DNA of 64,000 nucleotides from Salinisphaera sp002433465. GTDB taxonomy: Bacteria > Pseudomonadota > Gammaproteobacteria > Nevskiales > Salinisphaeraceae. A program made the translations under genes and the position numbers. The notes beneath the pieces were generated by a model. It saw nothing but the letters and a program-made list of their open reading frames with translations. It was not told the origin of the DNA and ran no database searches. The stretch is taken from the NCBI RefSeq assembly GCF_040361435.1, contig NZ_APNL01000001.1:62001-126000 (forward strand), written 5' to 3'. Of this stretch, positions 41,944-49,993 are shown one piece after another (positions within the stretch are counted from its first letter, which is position 1; every line of letters begins with the position of its first letter).

Positions 41944-42669
41944 TCAATGCGTCGCATCGAGTTCGGGGTAATGGCGAAAGATACCGTTGTCATTGAACGC
42001 CATTCGACGCGCCGAGTCGAGGTAAGCCGCAATGCCCGGTCGTGCGGCCACGTTTTCCGTCAGCTCAATCACCCCGGGGATGGCCTGTGCGTGTTGCCGC
42101 ATCGCCTTTGGAAACGCGTAGCGTAGGCCGGCCACGACATGAAACAGGCACAGGTCTGCGGTGCTGCAGGCATTGCCGACGAGCCAGGCGTCGCCGTTCG
42201 GATTGTGGGCAAGGACCTGCTCGAAATAGGCCAGAAACTTCGGCAGCCGCTGTTCCAGAAAGACCGCGCTGCGCCGGACCGCCTCCGCTTTTTGCTCTTC
42301 GTAGTAAAGACCCGGGCCAAGCGGGTGGTGGGTGTCGTGAATTTCGGCCACGAAATCGGTAAGCGTGAGTTGCAGGCCGTGGCACCACAGGCGACCGGCT
42401 TCATCCGCCGGTGCGAGGCCAAACCGCGGGCCTAGAAACTGCAGGATATTGGCCACGTGCGAGACTTCGATATCGCCGGCGCGCAGATAGGGCGGAGCAA
42501 AGGGCGGGCGAGGGTTATGCTCGAAAGCCAGCCCCTGGTCGACTCGCTCGGGCCCGGTCTCGGCGTCGTAGGCGATATCGATATAGTCCGCGCCCGCGTC
42601 CTCAAGGGCCAGACGCACGAATTCGCCGCGTCCGGGGATACCCGGCCAATAGTAGAGCTCGTAGCGCAT
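41944..42669 (-). CDS. Glutathione S-transferase family protein
   Basis: About 241 residues from the ATG at 42669; a GTG three codons earlier is also possible. The N-terminal thioredoxin-like domain begins 'MRYELYYWPGIPGRGEFVRLALEDAGADYIDI', where Tyr or Arg near the N-terminus activates glutathione, and the helical C-terminal domain includes 'NACSTADLCLFHVVAGLRYAFP'. It resembles the sigma/alpha-like GSTs that begin Y-x-x-x-x-G-R-G-E. The substrate is unknown. Confidence 0.88.
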   Translation of the reverse strand: MRYELYYWPGIPGRGEFVRLALEDAGADYIDIAYDAETGPERVDQGLAFEHNPRPPFAPPYLRAGDIEVSHVANILQFLGPRFGLAPADEAGRLWCHGLQLTLTDFVAEIHDTHHPLGPGLYYEEQKAEAVRRSAVFLEQRLPKFLAYFEQVLAHNPNGDAWLVGNACSTADLCLFHVVAGLRYAFPKAMRQHAQAIPGVIELTENVAARPGIAAYLDSARRMAFNDNGIFRHYPELDATH

Positions 42670-42678
42670 GCCGCACAC

Positions 42679-43102
42679 CGTTTTGTAAAACTTTGCGCTT
42701 GCATCGCAGCAGAGCCCGATGCGGCGGTCAAACGGTGCGGTGTTGTCCGCTACGCGAATACGCGCTGAAGTTCATGCCGCACGCTCAGGGCAATCCGCAG
42801 GCGGGCTCTGGTATGTGCGGCTTTCGGTAATTGACCGTGTGATGGCTTCGTTCTTCAAGACAAACCGCAGATTACACAGATGAAAAAGCGCGGCGCGCGC
42901 GCCAGGCGACAGCGAACGACGCGGTTCACCTGTTTTCGATCTGCGTGATCTGCGGGCCGTTTCTTGCTGCTAGTGCAAACCAAGCCAGCGCGCCTTTGCG
43001 ATCGATCGCCCACCGCGGCCGAATCAACGTACCAACGCAATCGGCGTATTTGCGGATAAACCGAGTCGCAGCCAGGAGGGGGTCGCTCTGCGTGCCGACG
43101 CG
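42679..43102. other. Intergenic region between GST and dinB genes
   Basis: About 420 bases. It contains the inverted-repeat element at 42865-42955 (entered separately) and otherwise no supportable gene. No LexA-type box is visible. Confidence 0.4.
42865..42955. repeat. Intergenic inverted-repeat element (CGCAGATTACNCAGAT type)
   Basis: CCGCAGATTACACAGAT (42865-42881) is matched by ATCTGCGTGATCTGCGG (42939-42955), whose reverse complement differs at two positions; 57 bases lie between. Each arm itself holds two CAGAT/ATCTG half-units. Sequences of this look recur between genes in many proteobacteria, so it is probably a dispersed palindromic repeat. Other copies would lie outside the window. 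Confidence 0.55.
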
Positions 43103-44200
43103 CTAAAGCAGGCTCGGCTGCACGGCCTCTTCGCTGCCGTCTACGAAACCGGACAGGCCAACGCCGACCAGGCGATAACGCGTGCCTGGATCGGCCTCGA
43201 CCCGATCGCGTAGCGCACAGGCGATTTCGGCCACTTCCGCCGCCGAGGTCGGCCGGCTGGGCGGGGTGAAGCTACGGGTGAGAATCTGAAAATCGGTGGT
43301 CTTGAGCTTGAGAACCACGGTACGGGCTACGCGTGGCAACTTGCGCTGGTGATTGGACCAGGTCTTTTCGGCCAGGCGATGAATATGTTCGGCCAGTTCG
43401 TCCAGGCGCAGATCCTGGCGCAAGGTGTCTTCGCTGGACACCTGTGAGGCATCGCGTCTGGGCTGCACCGGGCGGTCGTCGATGCCGCGGGCCAGCTCGT
43501 ACAGTCGTCGTCCCCACCGGCCGTAGCGCTCGACCAGTTCGGCCTGTTCGAAGGCGCGCAGGTCGCCGACCGTATGCACGTTCAGCGCGGCGAGCTTTTC
43601 CTTCATCTTGGGGCCGACACCGGGCACCTTGCCGATCGCCAGCGGCAGCAGAAACGCGTCGACGCGTCGCGGCGTGACCACGAACTGGCCGTTTGGCTTG
43701 CGCCAGTCCGAGGCGATCTTGGCCAGGAATTTGTTGGGGGCGATGCCGGCCGAGGCGGTCAGCCCGGTGGCTTCGAGTATCTCGGCACGAATCACCCGTG
43801 CGGCTTCGGTGGCCGAGGGCATGTTCGTATGGGTGACGGTGACGTCGAGATAGGCCTCGTCCAGCGACAGGGGTTCCACGAGGTCGGTATGACGCAGGAA
43901 TATTTCGCGGATCTGGCGCGAGATGGCCCGGTAGCGATCGAAATGCGGGTCCACGAAGATCGCCTGCGGGCACAGCCGTTCGGCCCGCACCGCCGGCATG
44001 GCCGAACGCACGCCGAACACGCGCGCTTCGTAGCTGGCCGCGGTCACCACCGAGCGCAGCCCGCGCTTGGCCACCACCACCGGCTTGCCCCTGAGGCTGG
44101 GGTCGTCGTGCTGTTCGACCGACGCATAGAAGGCGTCCATGTCCACATGCACGATCTTGCGCAGCGGCGCCTGCGCGACGTTGTCGCGCTGCGCGCTCAT
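43103..44200 (-). CDS. dinB: DNA polymerase IV
   Basis: 365 residues, Y-family translesion polymerase. Catalytic carboxylates lie in 'KIVHVDMDAFYASVEQ' and 'VEPLSLDEAYLDVT'; the palm, thumb ('GIAPNKFLAKIASDWRKPNG', helix-hairpin-helix 'IGKVPGVGPKMKEKLAALNVHTVGDL') and little-finger domain are complete. It bypasses damaged template bases at the cost of accuracy. It is divergent from purU with 93 bp between the start codons; I see no consensus LexA site there. Confidence 0.96.
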   Translation of the reverse strand: MSAQRDNVAQAPLRKIVHVDMDAFYASVEQHDDPSLRGKPVVVAKRGLRSVVTAASYEARVFGVRSAMPAVRAERLCPQAIFVDPHFDRYRAISRQIREIFLRHTDLVEPLSLDEAYLDVTVTHTNMPSATEAARVIRAEILEATGLTASAGIAPNKFLAKIASDWRKPNGQFVVTPRRVDAFLLPLAIGKVPGVGPKMKEKLAALNVHTVGDLRAFEQAELVERYGRWGRRLYELARGIDDRPVQPRRDASQVSSEDTLRQDLRLDELAEHIHRLAEKTWSNHQRKLPRVARTVVLKLKTTDFQILTRSFTPPSRPTSAAEVAEIACALRDRVEADPGTRYRLVGVGLSGFVDGSEEAVQPSLL

Positions 44201-44293
44201 TGGGGGCGGCCAAGTAGCGCATGGCGCGCTACCATAACGGGCTTTATCGCCGGCCGTACGTCGGCCTGTTCGCTCATCTGAACGGCATCAATC

Positions 44294-45151
44294 ATGGATC
44301 GTCCCCGCCATTTTACCCTGCGTTTCTCCTGCCCGGATCGGGTCGGCATCGTCGCCCGTGTCGCGAGTTTCTTTGCCGATCACGGCGGCTGGATTCTGCG
44401 GTCGAGCCAGCATTCGGATGAAGACAGCCAGCGCTTTTTCATGCGCGTGGAAGTGCGCGCCGACTCGCTCGACCTCGACGAGGCGGCACTGTGCGATGCG
44501 TTCGACGCGATCGGGCGCGAATTCGACATGGACTGGCAGATCAGCGACAGCGCGGTAAAAAAACGGGTCGTGATCCTGGTGTCCAAACAAATGCACTGTC
44601 TTTATGACCTGCTCGAACGCTGGCAGTCGCGTGAGCTGGATATCGAGATTCCCTGCGTGATTTCAAACCACGACGACGCCCGCGGGCTGGTGGAGTGGCA
44701 CGGCCTGCGCTATCACCACGTGCCGATCGACAAGAACAACAAGCCCGAGGCCTGGGCCGAAATCGAGCGGCTGTTCGTCGAAGCCGGCGGCGAAACCATG
44801 GTACTCGCCCGCTTCATGCAGATTCTGCCGGCCGATCTGTGCGATCGCTTTCCGGGGCGCATCCTCAATATCCACCACAGCTTTCTGCCCAGCTTCGTGG
44901 GCGCACAGCCTTATCTGCAGGCCTATCAGCGCGGCGTGAAGCAGGTCGGGGCCACCTGTCATTACGTCACCCCGGAACTCGATCAGGGGCCGATCATCGA
45001 TCAGGACGTCACCCGCGTGGACCACGGCGATACGGTTCGCGACCTGGTGCGCTACGGCAAGGACATCGAAAAGGCCGTGCTCGCCCGCGGGCTGCGCTAT
45101 CACCTGGAAGATCGCGTGCTCGTCAGCGGCCGGCGCACGGTCGTTCTGTAA
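44294..45151 (+). CDS. purU: Formyltetrahydrofolate deformylase
   Basis: 285 residues. N-terminal ACT domain ('FTLRFSCPDRVGIVARVASFFADHGGWI', residues 7-85) senses methionine/glycine balance; C-terminal formyltransferase fold with the catalytic Asn-His-Asp set in 'RILNIHHSFLPSFVGAQPY', 'GATCHYVTPELDQGPIIDQD'. It hydrolyses 10-formyl-THF to formate and THF, supplying formate for purine synthesis and preventing folate imbalance. It has no partner genes here. Confidence 0.96.
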   Translation: MDRPRHFTLRFSCPDRVGIVARVASFFADHGGWILRSSQHSDEDSQRFFMRVEVRADSLDLDEAALCDAFDAIGREFDMDWQISDSAVKKRVVILVSKQMHCLYDLLERWQSRELDIEIPCVISNHDDARGLVEWHGLRYHHVPIDKNNKPEAWAEIERLFVEAGGETMVLARFMQILPADLCDRFPGRILNIHHSFLPSFVGAQPYLQAYQRGVKQVGATCHYVTPELDQGPIIDQDVTRVDHGDTVRDLVRYGKDIEKAVLARGLRYHLEDRVLVSGRRTVVL

Positions 45152-45181
45152 CCGTACGCCGGCTGCCGAGGCGCCTTGTCG

Positions 45182-47512
45182 CTACGCGCGGGGCGCCTGC
45201 TTGAGCGGCTCGCGGCCGACATAGTCGGCAAAGGCGATCGGCGCCGAGAGCAGTTCGTCGGGAATGCCGAAGGCTTCAATGTACGCCAACGCATCTGGGC
45301 GGATCTCACCGAGCATGGCCCCGCGCAGGTTACGCAGCGCCTTGTACTTGCCCGAGGAGATATAGCCGTAGGTCAGATACCACTCGGCGTGCTGCAAGAG
45401 CGTGTCGATGGCCGAAAGCTGGCGCATGCGCTCCAGGGCGTCTTTCTCGGGGCCGTCGGCGAGCGGTTCGACCGCGTCGGCGAACACCTGGGCGATATGG
45501 TGATGCATATCGGCATGGGCGAAGGCCATCATGTGGTCCTGGATATCGCTGAACGCCATGAACGGCTCCATGTCGTCCTGCTTGATGCGCTTGAACAGCC
45601 GGCGCGAAGCGGCGACCAGCAGGTTGTGCTTGCGCAGTTTGAGCAGTTCAAGATGGAAATCGGCGCTGCGCAGGTGATCTTCGTCGGTCTTGCGGGCCGT
45701 CAACGGGTTGATATCGATCAGCTCGGTCCGGGCCATGCTGGTGAGCTCGCGTACCAGGGTTAGCGCCAGATTCTGTTCGAAGCCCTTGGCGAAGCTGGCC
45801 AGGCGGTTCTTCGATACCAGGTTGAGCAGTACCGTGTTGTCGCCTTCGAACGTTGCGAATACGTCGATATCGCGGCGAATGGTCGCGATCTGGTTTTCGG
45901 CCAGAAAGCCCAGCCCGCCACAGCATTCGCGTGCGGTCTGGGTGGCATCGATGGCATGCCAGGAGGCCATCGACTTGATGCCGGCGGCCAGGGTTTCCAC
46001 CTCGCGTGCGGTCTTTTCGGTGCGATCGCGAAAACGCTCGATCAGGTCGAAGGCGGCGAAATGCATGGCATAGGTATGGGCGATCGCCGGGAACAGGCGC
46101 ATCTGGTGCGCCTTGTAGTCGATGATGCGCAGCTCACTGCCATCGTCGCCGCCGAACTGGCGTCGCACCGTGGCATAGCGGGTCGCGATCGCAAGGGACT
46201 TCTTGGCGGCCGTGACCGAGGCCGCGCCCACGCTGATACGCCCGCCCACCAGCGTGCCGAGCATGGTGAAAAAGCGTTTGTTGCTGCCGGAGATCGGGCT
46301 GTCGTAGTCGCCGTTCTCGGCCACGCTGGCATAGCGATCGAGCAGGTTCTCGCGCGGGATGCGCACATTGTCGAAGTACAGCCGGCCGTTGTCGACGCCG
46401 TCCAGGCCCATCTTGGAGCCACAGTCCTCGATACGCACGCCCGGTGCGGGCTCGCCGTCATCAGTGCGAATGGGCACGATGAAGGCGTGCACGCCGTAGT
46501 TCTCGCCGCCGGTGGCCAGCTGGGCGAACAGCGTCACCGCATGGCCGTCGCGGGCGGCGTTGCCGATCCATTCCTTGCGGGCCGACATGGTCGGCGTATT
46601 GATGACGAACTCGTCGGTGTCGGGGTCAAAGGTCGCGGTGGTCTCGACTTCCTGTACGTTCGAACCATGGCCGGATTCGGTCATGGCAAAGCCGCCAAGC
46701 AGTTTGCCGGAGGCGATATCCGGCAAGTACTTCTTATGGTGCTCGTCGTTGCCCAGAAAGATGATGCTGCCGCCGAACAGCCCGAACTGCACGCCGAATT
46801 TCACCACCAGGCTCAGGTCGAACATGGCCAGGGCCTGGAATACGTGAATGAAGCCGGCCATATCGCCTTGGCCGCCCACGCTTTCGGGCATGGCGCCGAT
46901 GGCGATGTCCTGTTTTTCGGTGGCCAGATACTTCAGCCAGCGCAATACCGTCGCGCGCTGGCTTTCTTCGGACTCACCGGTGCTGTAAGTGAAGATGTCG
47001 TCGGCCAGGGCGTCGCGCACCTCCTGCCATTTCGTCGCGTAGTCGCCTTCCAGAATGCCGCGCAGCTTGTCCGCGTCGAAGCTCGGCTCCGGCTCGTTGC
47101 GGCTCTGGTCGACCGGTTCGCCGCTGTCCTGAAAGATCTCGGCGGATACGCCCATGCCGCTCACGCCGTATTCGCGCGCATAGTCGGCCACGGCTTCGTT
47201 GAACTCACCGTTGGCGCTGCCGCCCATCGCATCGCTCATCGCGGTGAGAGAGGGCTGGCGACGGCCGACCTGTTCACGAATGCGCCTGCGCAGGCGCGAT
47301 AGCTCGGTCGCTTTGGGCGGGTTATCCGCGTCGAGCCACGCGTCGAGCGTTTCGCGCGCCTGGGCATCGAAGTCCGGCAGTTGGCCGGCCATTGATTCGA
47401 TATGCGCAGCTTCTTCCTGCGCTAGCGTACCGTCCGACCAGGCGATATAAATCACCGGGAGCAGCGGTTGGAGTTCGGTATCCTCAACTAGGGCATCGGT
47501 GCGCTGTGACAT
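45182..47512 (-). CDS. Acyl-CoA dehydrogenase/oxidase-like flavoprotein with N-terminal extension
   Basis: 776 residues. Residues ~150-776 form an acyl-CoA oxidase-type protein: 'LLGGFAMTESGHGSNVQEVETTATFDPDTDEFVINTP' (FAD/substrate loop), 'ISVGAASVTAAKKSLAIATRYATVRRQFG', 'CCGGLGFLAENQIATIRRDIDVFATFEGDNTVLLNLVSKNRL' with the expected catalytic Glu. The spacing resembles eukaryotic-type ACOX more than short-chain acyl-CoA dehydrogenases. The first ~70 residues ('LLPVIYIAWSDGTLAQEEAAHIESMA') look like a TerB-like helical module, unusual at this position. Likely role: first step of long-chain or branched acyl-CoA beta-oxidation. It stands alone. Confidence 0.88.
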   Translation of the reverse strand: MSQRTDALVEDTELQPLLPVIYIAWSDGTLAQEEAAHIESMAGQLPDFDAQARETLDAWLDADNPPKATELSRLRRRIREQVGRRQPSLTAMSDAMGGSANGEFNEAVADYAREYGVSGMGVSAEIFQDSGEPVDQSRNEPEPSFDADKLRGILEGDYATKWQEVRDALADDIFTYSTGESEESQRATVLRWLKYLATEKQDIAIGAMPESVGGQGDMAGFIHVFQALAMFDLSLVVKFGVQFGLFGGSIIFLGNDEHHKKYLPDIASGKLLGGFAMTESGHGSNVQEVETTATFDPDTDEFVINTPTMSARKEWIGNAARDGHAVTLFAQLATGGENYGVHAFIVPIRTDDGEPAPGVRIEDCGSKMGLDGVDNGRLYFDNVRIPRENLLDRYASVAENGDYDSPISGSNKRFFTMLGTLVGGRISVGAASVTAAKKSLAIATRYATVRRQFGGDDGSELRIIDYKAHQMRLFPAIAHTYAMHFAAFDLIERFRDRTEKTAREVETLAAGIKSMASWHAIDATQTARECCGGLGFLAENQIATIRRDIDVFATFEGDNTVLLNLVSKNRLASFAKGFEQNLALTLVRELTSMARTELIDINPLTARKTDEDHLRSADFHLELLKLRKHNLLVAASRRLFKRIKQDDMEPFMAFSDIQDHMMAFAHADMHHHIAQVFADAVEPLADGPEKDALERMRQLSAIDTLLQHAEWYLTYGYISSGKYKALRNLRGAMLGEIRPDALAYIEAFGIPDELLSAPIAFADYVGREPLKQAPRA

Positions 47513-47689
47513 GAAACGTCTTCAGATAGGGCGGGTACTCCTTTGTACCAAAAACGGCGCGAATCCGATGCAACGCAGGCGCGATGGTGCCGTGCCGTGA
47601 ACAGCACGCAGGCGCTCACGGACATACGGTACGGCCAGGCGCGGTAGGGCTGGCGCGGCCCCCCACGCCGGCCAAGCAAGGCGGCAGGT

Positions 47690-48715
47690 TCAGTTCGAGC
47701 CCTTGCCGTAACCCTGCGGATTGTTCGACTGCCAGCGCCAGGCATCGGCCATGATGTCGTCGATGCTGCGCCGGCAGTGCCAGTCCAGCTCGGTTTCGGC
47801 CTTGTGCGGGTTGGCCCAGCACTGGGCGATATCGCCCGGGCGGCGGGCCACGATGCGATAGGGCACCTCGCGCCCGCTCACGCGTTCGAAGGCCCGTACG
47901 GCTTCGAGCACCGAGTGGCCCTTGCCGGCACCCAGGTTCCAGGTATGCAGGCCGGGCCCGTTGGCGATAGCGCGGGCGGCCTTGAGATGGCCCTCGGCCA
48001 GATCCATGACATGAATATAGTCTCGTACGCCGGTGCCGTCCGGGGTGGGGTAGTCGTCGCCATAGATCGACAGCTCGGGCAGGCGCCCGATCGCCACCTG
48101 GGAAACGAAGGGCAGCAGGTTGTTGGGGATGCCGTTCGGGTCCTCGCCAATCTCGCCGCTTTCATGCGCGCCCGCCGGGTTGAAATAGCGCAGAATGGCG
48201 ATCGACCAGTCCGGATTCGCGGCATGCAGATCCTGCAGGATCCATTCGATCATCAGCTTGGAACTGCCGTAGGGGTTGGTCGGTCGCCCGGTGGGCGCGG
48301 CCTCGGTTAGGGGCATGACGTCGGATTCGGCATAGACCGTCGCCGAGGAGCTGAACACGAGCGTGCGCACGTCGGCGCCGCGCATGGCTTCGCACAGCGA
48401 AAGCGTGCCGCCCACGTTGTTTTCGTAATAGGCCAGCGGCTTCTGCGTGCTTTCGCCCACGGCCTTGAGGCCGGCGAAATGAATCACCGCATCGACCCCA
48501 TGCTCGGTCAAGGCCTGTTGCAGACGCGCGGTATCGCGAATATCGGCTTCGATGAACGTCAGGGAACGCCCGCTGAGTCGTTCCACGCGCCGTAACGACT
48601 CGCGCGAGGCGTTGGAGAGATTGTCGTAGACGACGACGTCATAGCCGGCCTGCAGCAGCACGAGTGCGGTATGGGAGCCGATATAGCCGGCGCCGCCGGT
48701 CAGAAGCATCGTCAT
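47690..48715 (-). CDS. galE: UDP-glucose 4-epimerase
   Basis: 341 residues, extended short-chain dehydrogenase fold. NAD-binding 'LLTGGAGYIGSHTALVLLQAGYDVVVYDNLSNAS', catalytic Ser and Y-x-x-x-K in 'FSSSATVYAES' and 'NPYGSSKLMIEW', and 'RDYIHVMDLAEGHLKA'. It interconverts UDP-glucose and UDP-galactose for surface polysaccharide or galactose use. No other sugar-nucleotide genes are adjacent. Confidence 0.96.
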   Translation of the reverse strand: MTMLLTGGAGYIGSHTALVLLQAGYDVVVYDNLSNASRESLRRVERLSGRSLTFIEADIRDTARLQQALTEHGVDAVIHFAGLKAVGESTQKPLAYYENNVGGTLSLCEAMRGADVRTLVFSSSATVYAESDVMPLTEAAPTGRPTNPYGSSKLMIEWILQDLHAANPDWSIAILRYFNPAGAHESGEIGEDPNGIPNNLLPFVSQVAIGRLPELSIYGDDYPTPDGTGVRDYIHVMDLAEGHLKAARAIANGPGLHTWNLGAGKGHSVLEAVRAFERVSGREVPYRIVARRPGDIAQCWANPHKAETELDWHCRRSIDDIMADAWRWQSNNPQGYGKGSN

Positions 48716-48769
48716 GGCCTGAATCCTGTCTTAGCCGTGGGCGTTGTACAAAACGCGGCCCGGCGGGGT

Positions 48770-48794
48770 GGCGCCGGCATGAACCGCCGGCGCC
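48770..48794. other. Strong GC hairpin between galE and the deacetylase gene
   Basis: GGCGCCGGC (48770-48778) pairs perfectly with GCCGGCGCC (48786-48794) around a 7-base loop. It lies just after the minus-strand deacetylase stop and before galE. No T run follows on either strand, so if it ends transcription it does so without the classical tail; a transcript-stabilising hairpin is the alternative. Confidence 0.35.
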
Positions 48795-48804
48795 TTCGCC
48801 GTCT

Positions 48805-49824
48805 TTATCGGCCGAGCAACCCGGAAAAGAACTGATGCGCGTTTTCCTGCAGATGGTCGACGTCGTAGCCGCCTTCCTGGATGACACACACGGGCATATC
48901 CAGTTCGGCCATGGCACGACCGATACGGGCGAAACCCTCGCTGGTGACGGCGACCTTGGCCTGCGGGTCGTTTTCGTAGATATCGAAGCCCAGCGGCAGC
49001 ACCAGCACGTCGGCGCCGAAGAGTTTGATGGCGGCCACGGCTTCATCGAGCTTTTCGAAGAAGGTTTCTTCCGGCGAGCCGTGCGGCATCGGCAGGTTGA
49101 TGTTGTAGCCGTAGCCCGCGCCCGCGCCGCGCTCGTCGGCATGGCCGGTGACCACCGGATAGAAGTTGGTCGGGTCGCCGTGGATGGAGATATAAAGCAC
49201 GTCGTCGCGCTCCCAGAAAATCTCCTGTATGCCCTGGCCGTGGTGCATGTCCGGGTCGAGAACGGCCACGCGATCGAATTTGTCGCGCAGGGCCTCGGCG
49301 GCGATGGCGGCGTTGTTGAGATAGCAAAAGCCGCCGGCGCCGTCACGGCGCGCGTGATGACCCGGCGGCCGGCACAGGCCGTAGGCAAAGCGCTCGCCGG
49401 CGAGGATGTCGTCGGCGGCGGTCAGTGCGGTCTGGGCCGAGGCATAGGCGGCTTTCCAGGTGCCTTCGCCGATCGGGCAGCTGCCGTCGGCCTGGTAGCG
49501 CGCTGACTCGGCAAGAATGCCCTTGAGCGGATTGGGCGAGCGCACGAAGATGTTCGACATCACCTCGTTGCCCCAATCGTCGGGGATCTCCATCCAGCGC
49601 CGGTGCGCGGATTCGAGAAAGCGCAGATAGCCCAGGTCGTGCACCTGCGAGATCACTTTCATGCCGTGGTCGACAGGCTTGTCGACCGCGATATCCAGGC
49701 CTTCGAGAGCGGCGACCAGCGGTGGCGTGCGCGCGGGGACTTCCTGCGGTTCGCGCATCTGCCCGCGGGTCAGATAGCTCTTGGGTACATGCTCGTTCTG
49801 GGTCGGGTCGAAATAGGCTTTCAC
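48805..49824 (-). CDS. Histone-deacetylase-family amidohydrolase, acetylpolyamine type
   Basis: 339 residues from a GTG at 49824 (GGAAGG eight bases upstream); the frame continues upstream but without family sequence, and the start K-A-Y-F-D-P matches relatives. Zinc-hydrolase motifs: 'GLCRPPGHHARRDGAGGFCYLNNAAIAAEAL' (catalytic His pair), 'VLDPDMHHGQGIQEIFW' (metal Asp/His) and 'PLGFDIYENDP'. The N-terminal 'HVPKSYLTRGQMREPQEVPAR' is typical of bacterial acetylpolyamine amidohydrolases, which remove acetyl groups from acetylputrescine or acetylspermidine. The adjacent succinate-semialdehyde dehydrogenase supports polyamine breakdown. Confidence 0.88.
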   Translation of the reverse strand: MKAYFDPTQNEHVPKSYLTRGQMREPQEVPARTPPLVAALEGLDIAVDKPVDHGMKVISQVHDLGYLRFLESAHRRWMEIPDDWGNEVMSNIFVRSPNPLKGILAESARYQADGSCPIGEGTWKAAYASAQTALTAADDILAGERFAYGLCRPPGHHARRDGAGGFCYLNNAAIAAEALRDKFDRVAVLDPDMHHGQGIQEIFWERDDVLYISIHGDPTNFYPVVTGHADERGAGAGYGYNINLPMPHGSPEETFFEKLDEAVAAIKLFGADVLVLPLGFDIYENDPQAKVAVTSEGFARIGRAMAELDMPVCVIQEGGYDVDHLQENAHQFFSGLLGR

Positions 49825-49942
49825 GGCACTGCCTTCCGTTGGGTCGAAAAATGAACGCGCGACGATGTTCGTCGCATGACTTCGGCTTGCAACATACGCC
49901 GGGCGAGCCTTCGCCTGCAATGCATAAGACGAGCGGCGCGCA

Positions 49943-49974
49943 CAAAAAAGCCGGCGGGTCGGCCCGCCGGCTTG
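49943..49974 (-). terminator. Rho-independent terminator after gabD
   Basis: On the minus strand an 11-bp stem (49963-49973 with 49948-49958) closes a 4-base loop and is followed by a run of T. It lies 20 bp after the gabD stop and separates gabD from the deacetylase gene. Confidence 0.9.
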
Positions 49975-49993
49975 CAAGCGATCAGGCGTTTGA

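Noticed and set aside
43103..44293. A LexA box controlling dinB
   Set aside because: No CTGT-N8-ACAG sequence is visible in the 93-bp dinB-purU gap; promoter control remains unknown.
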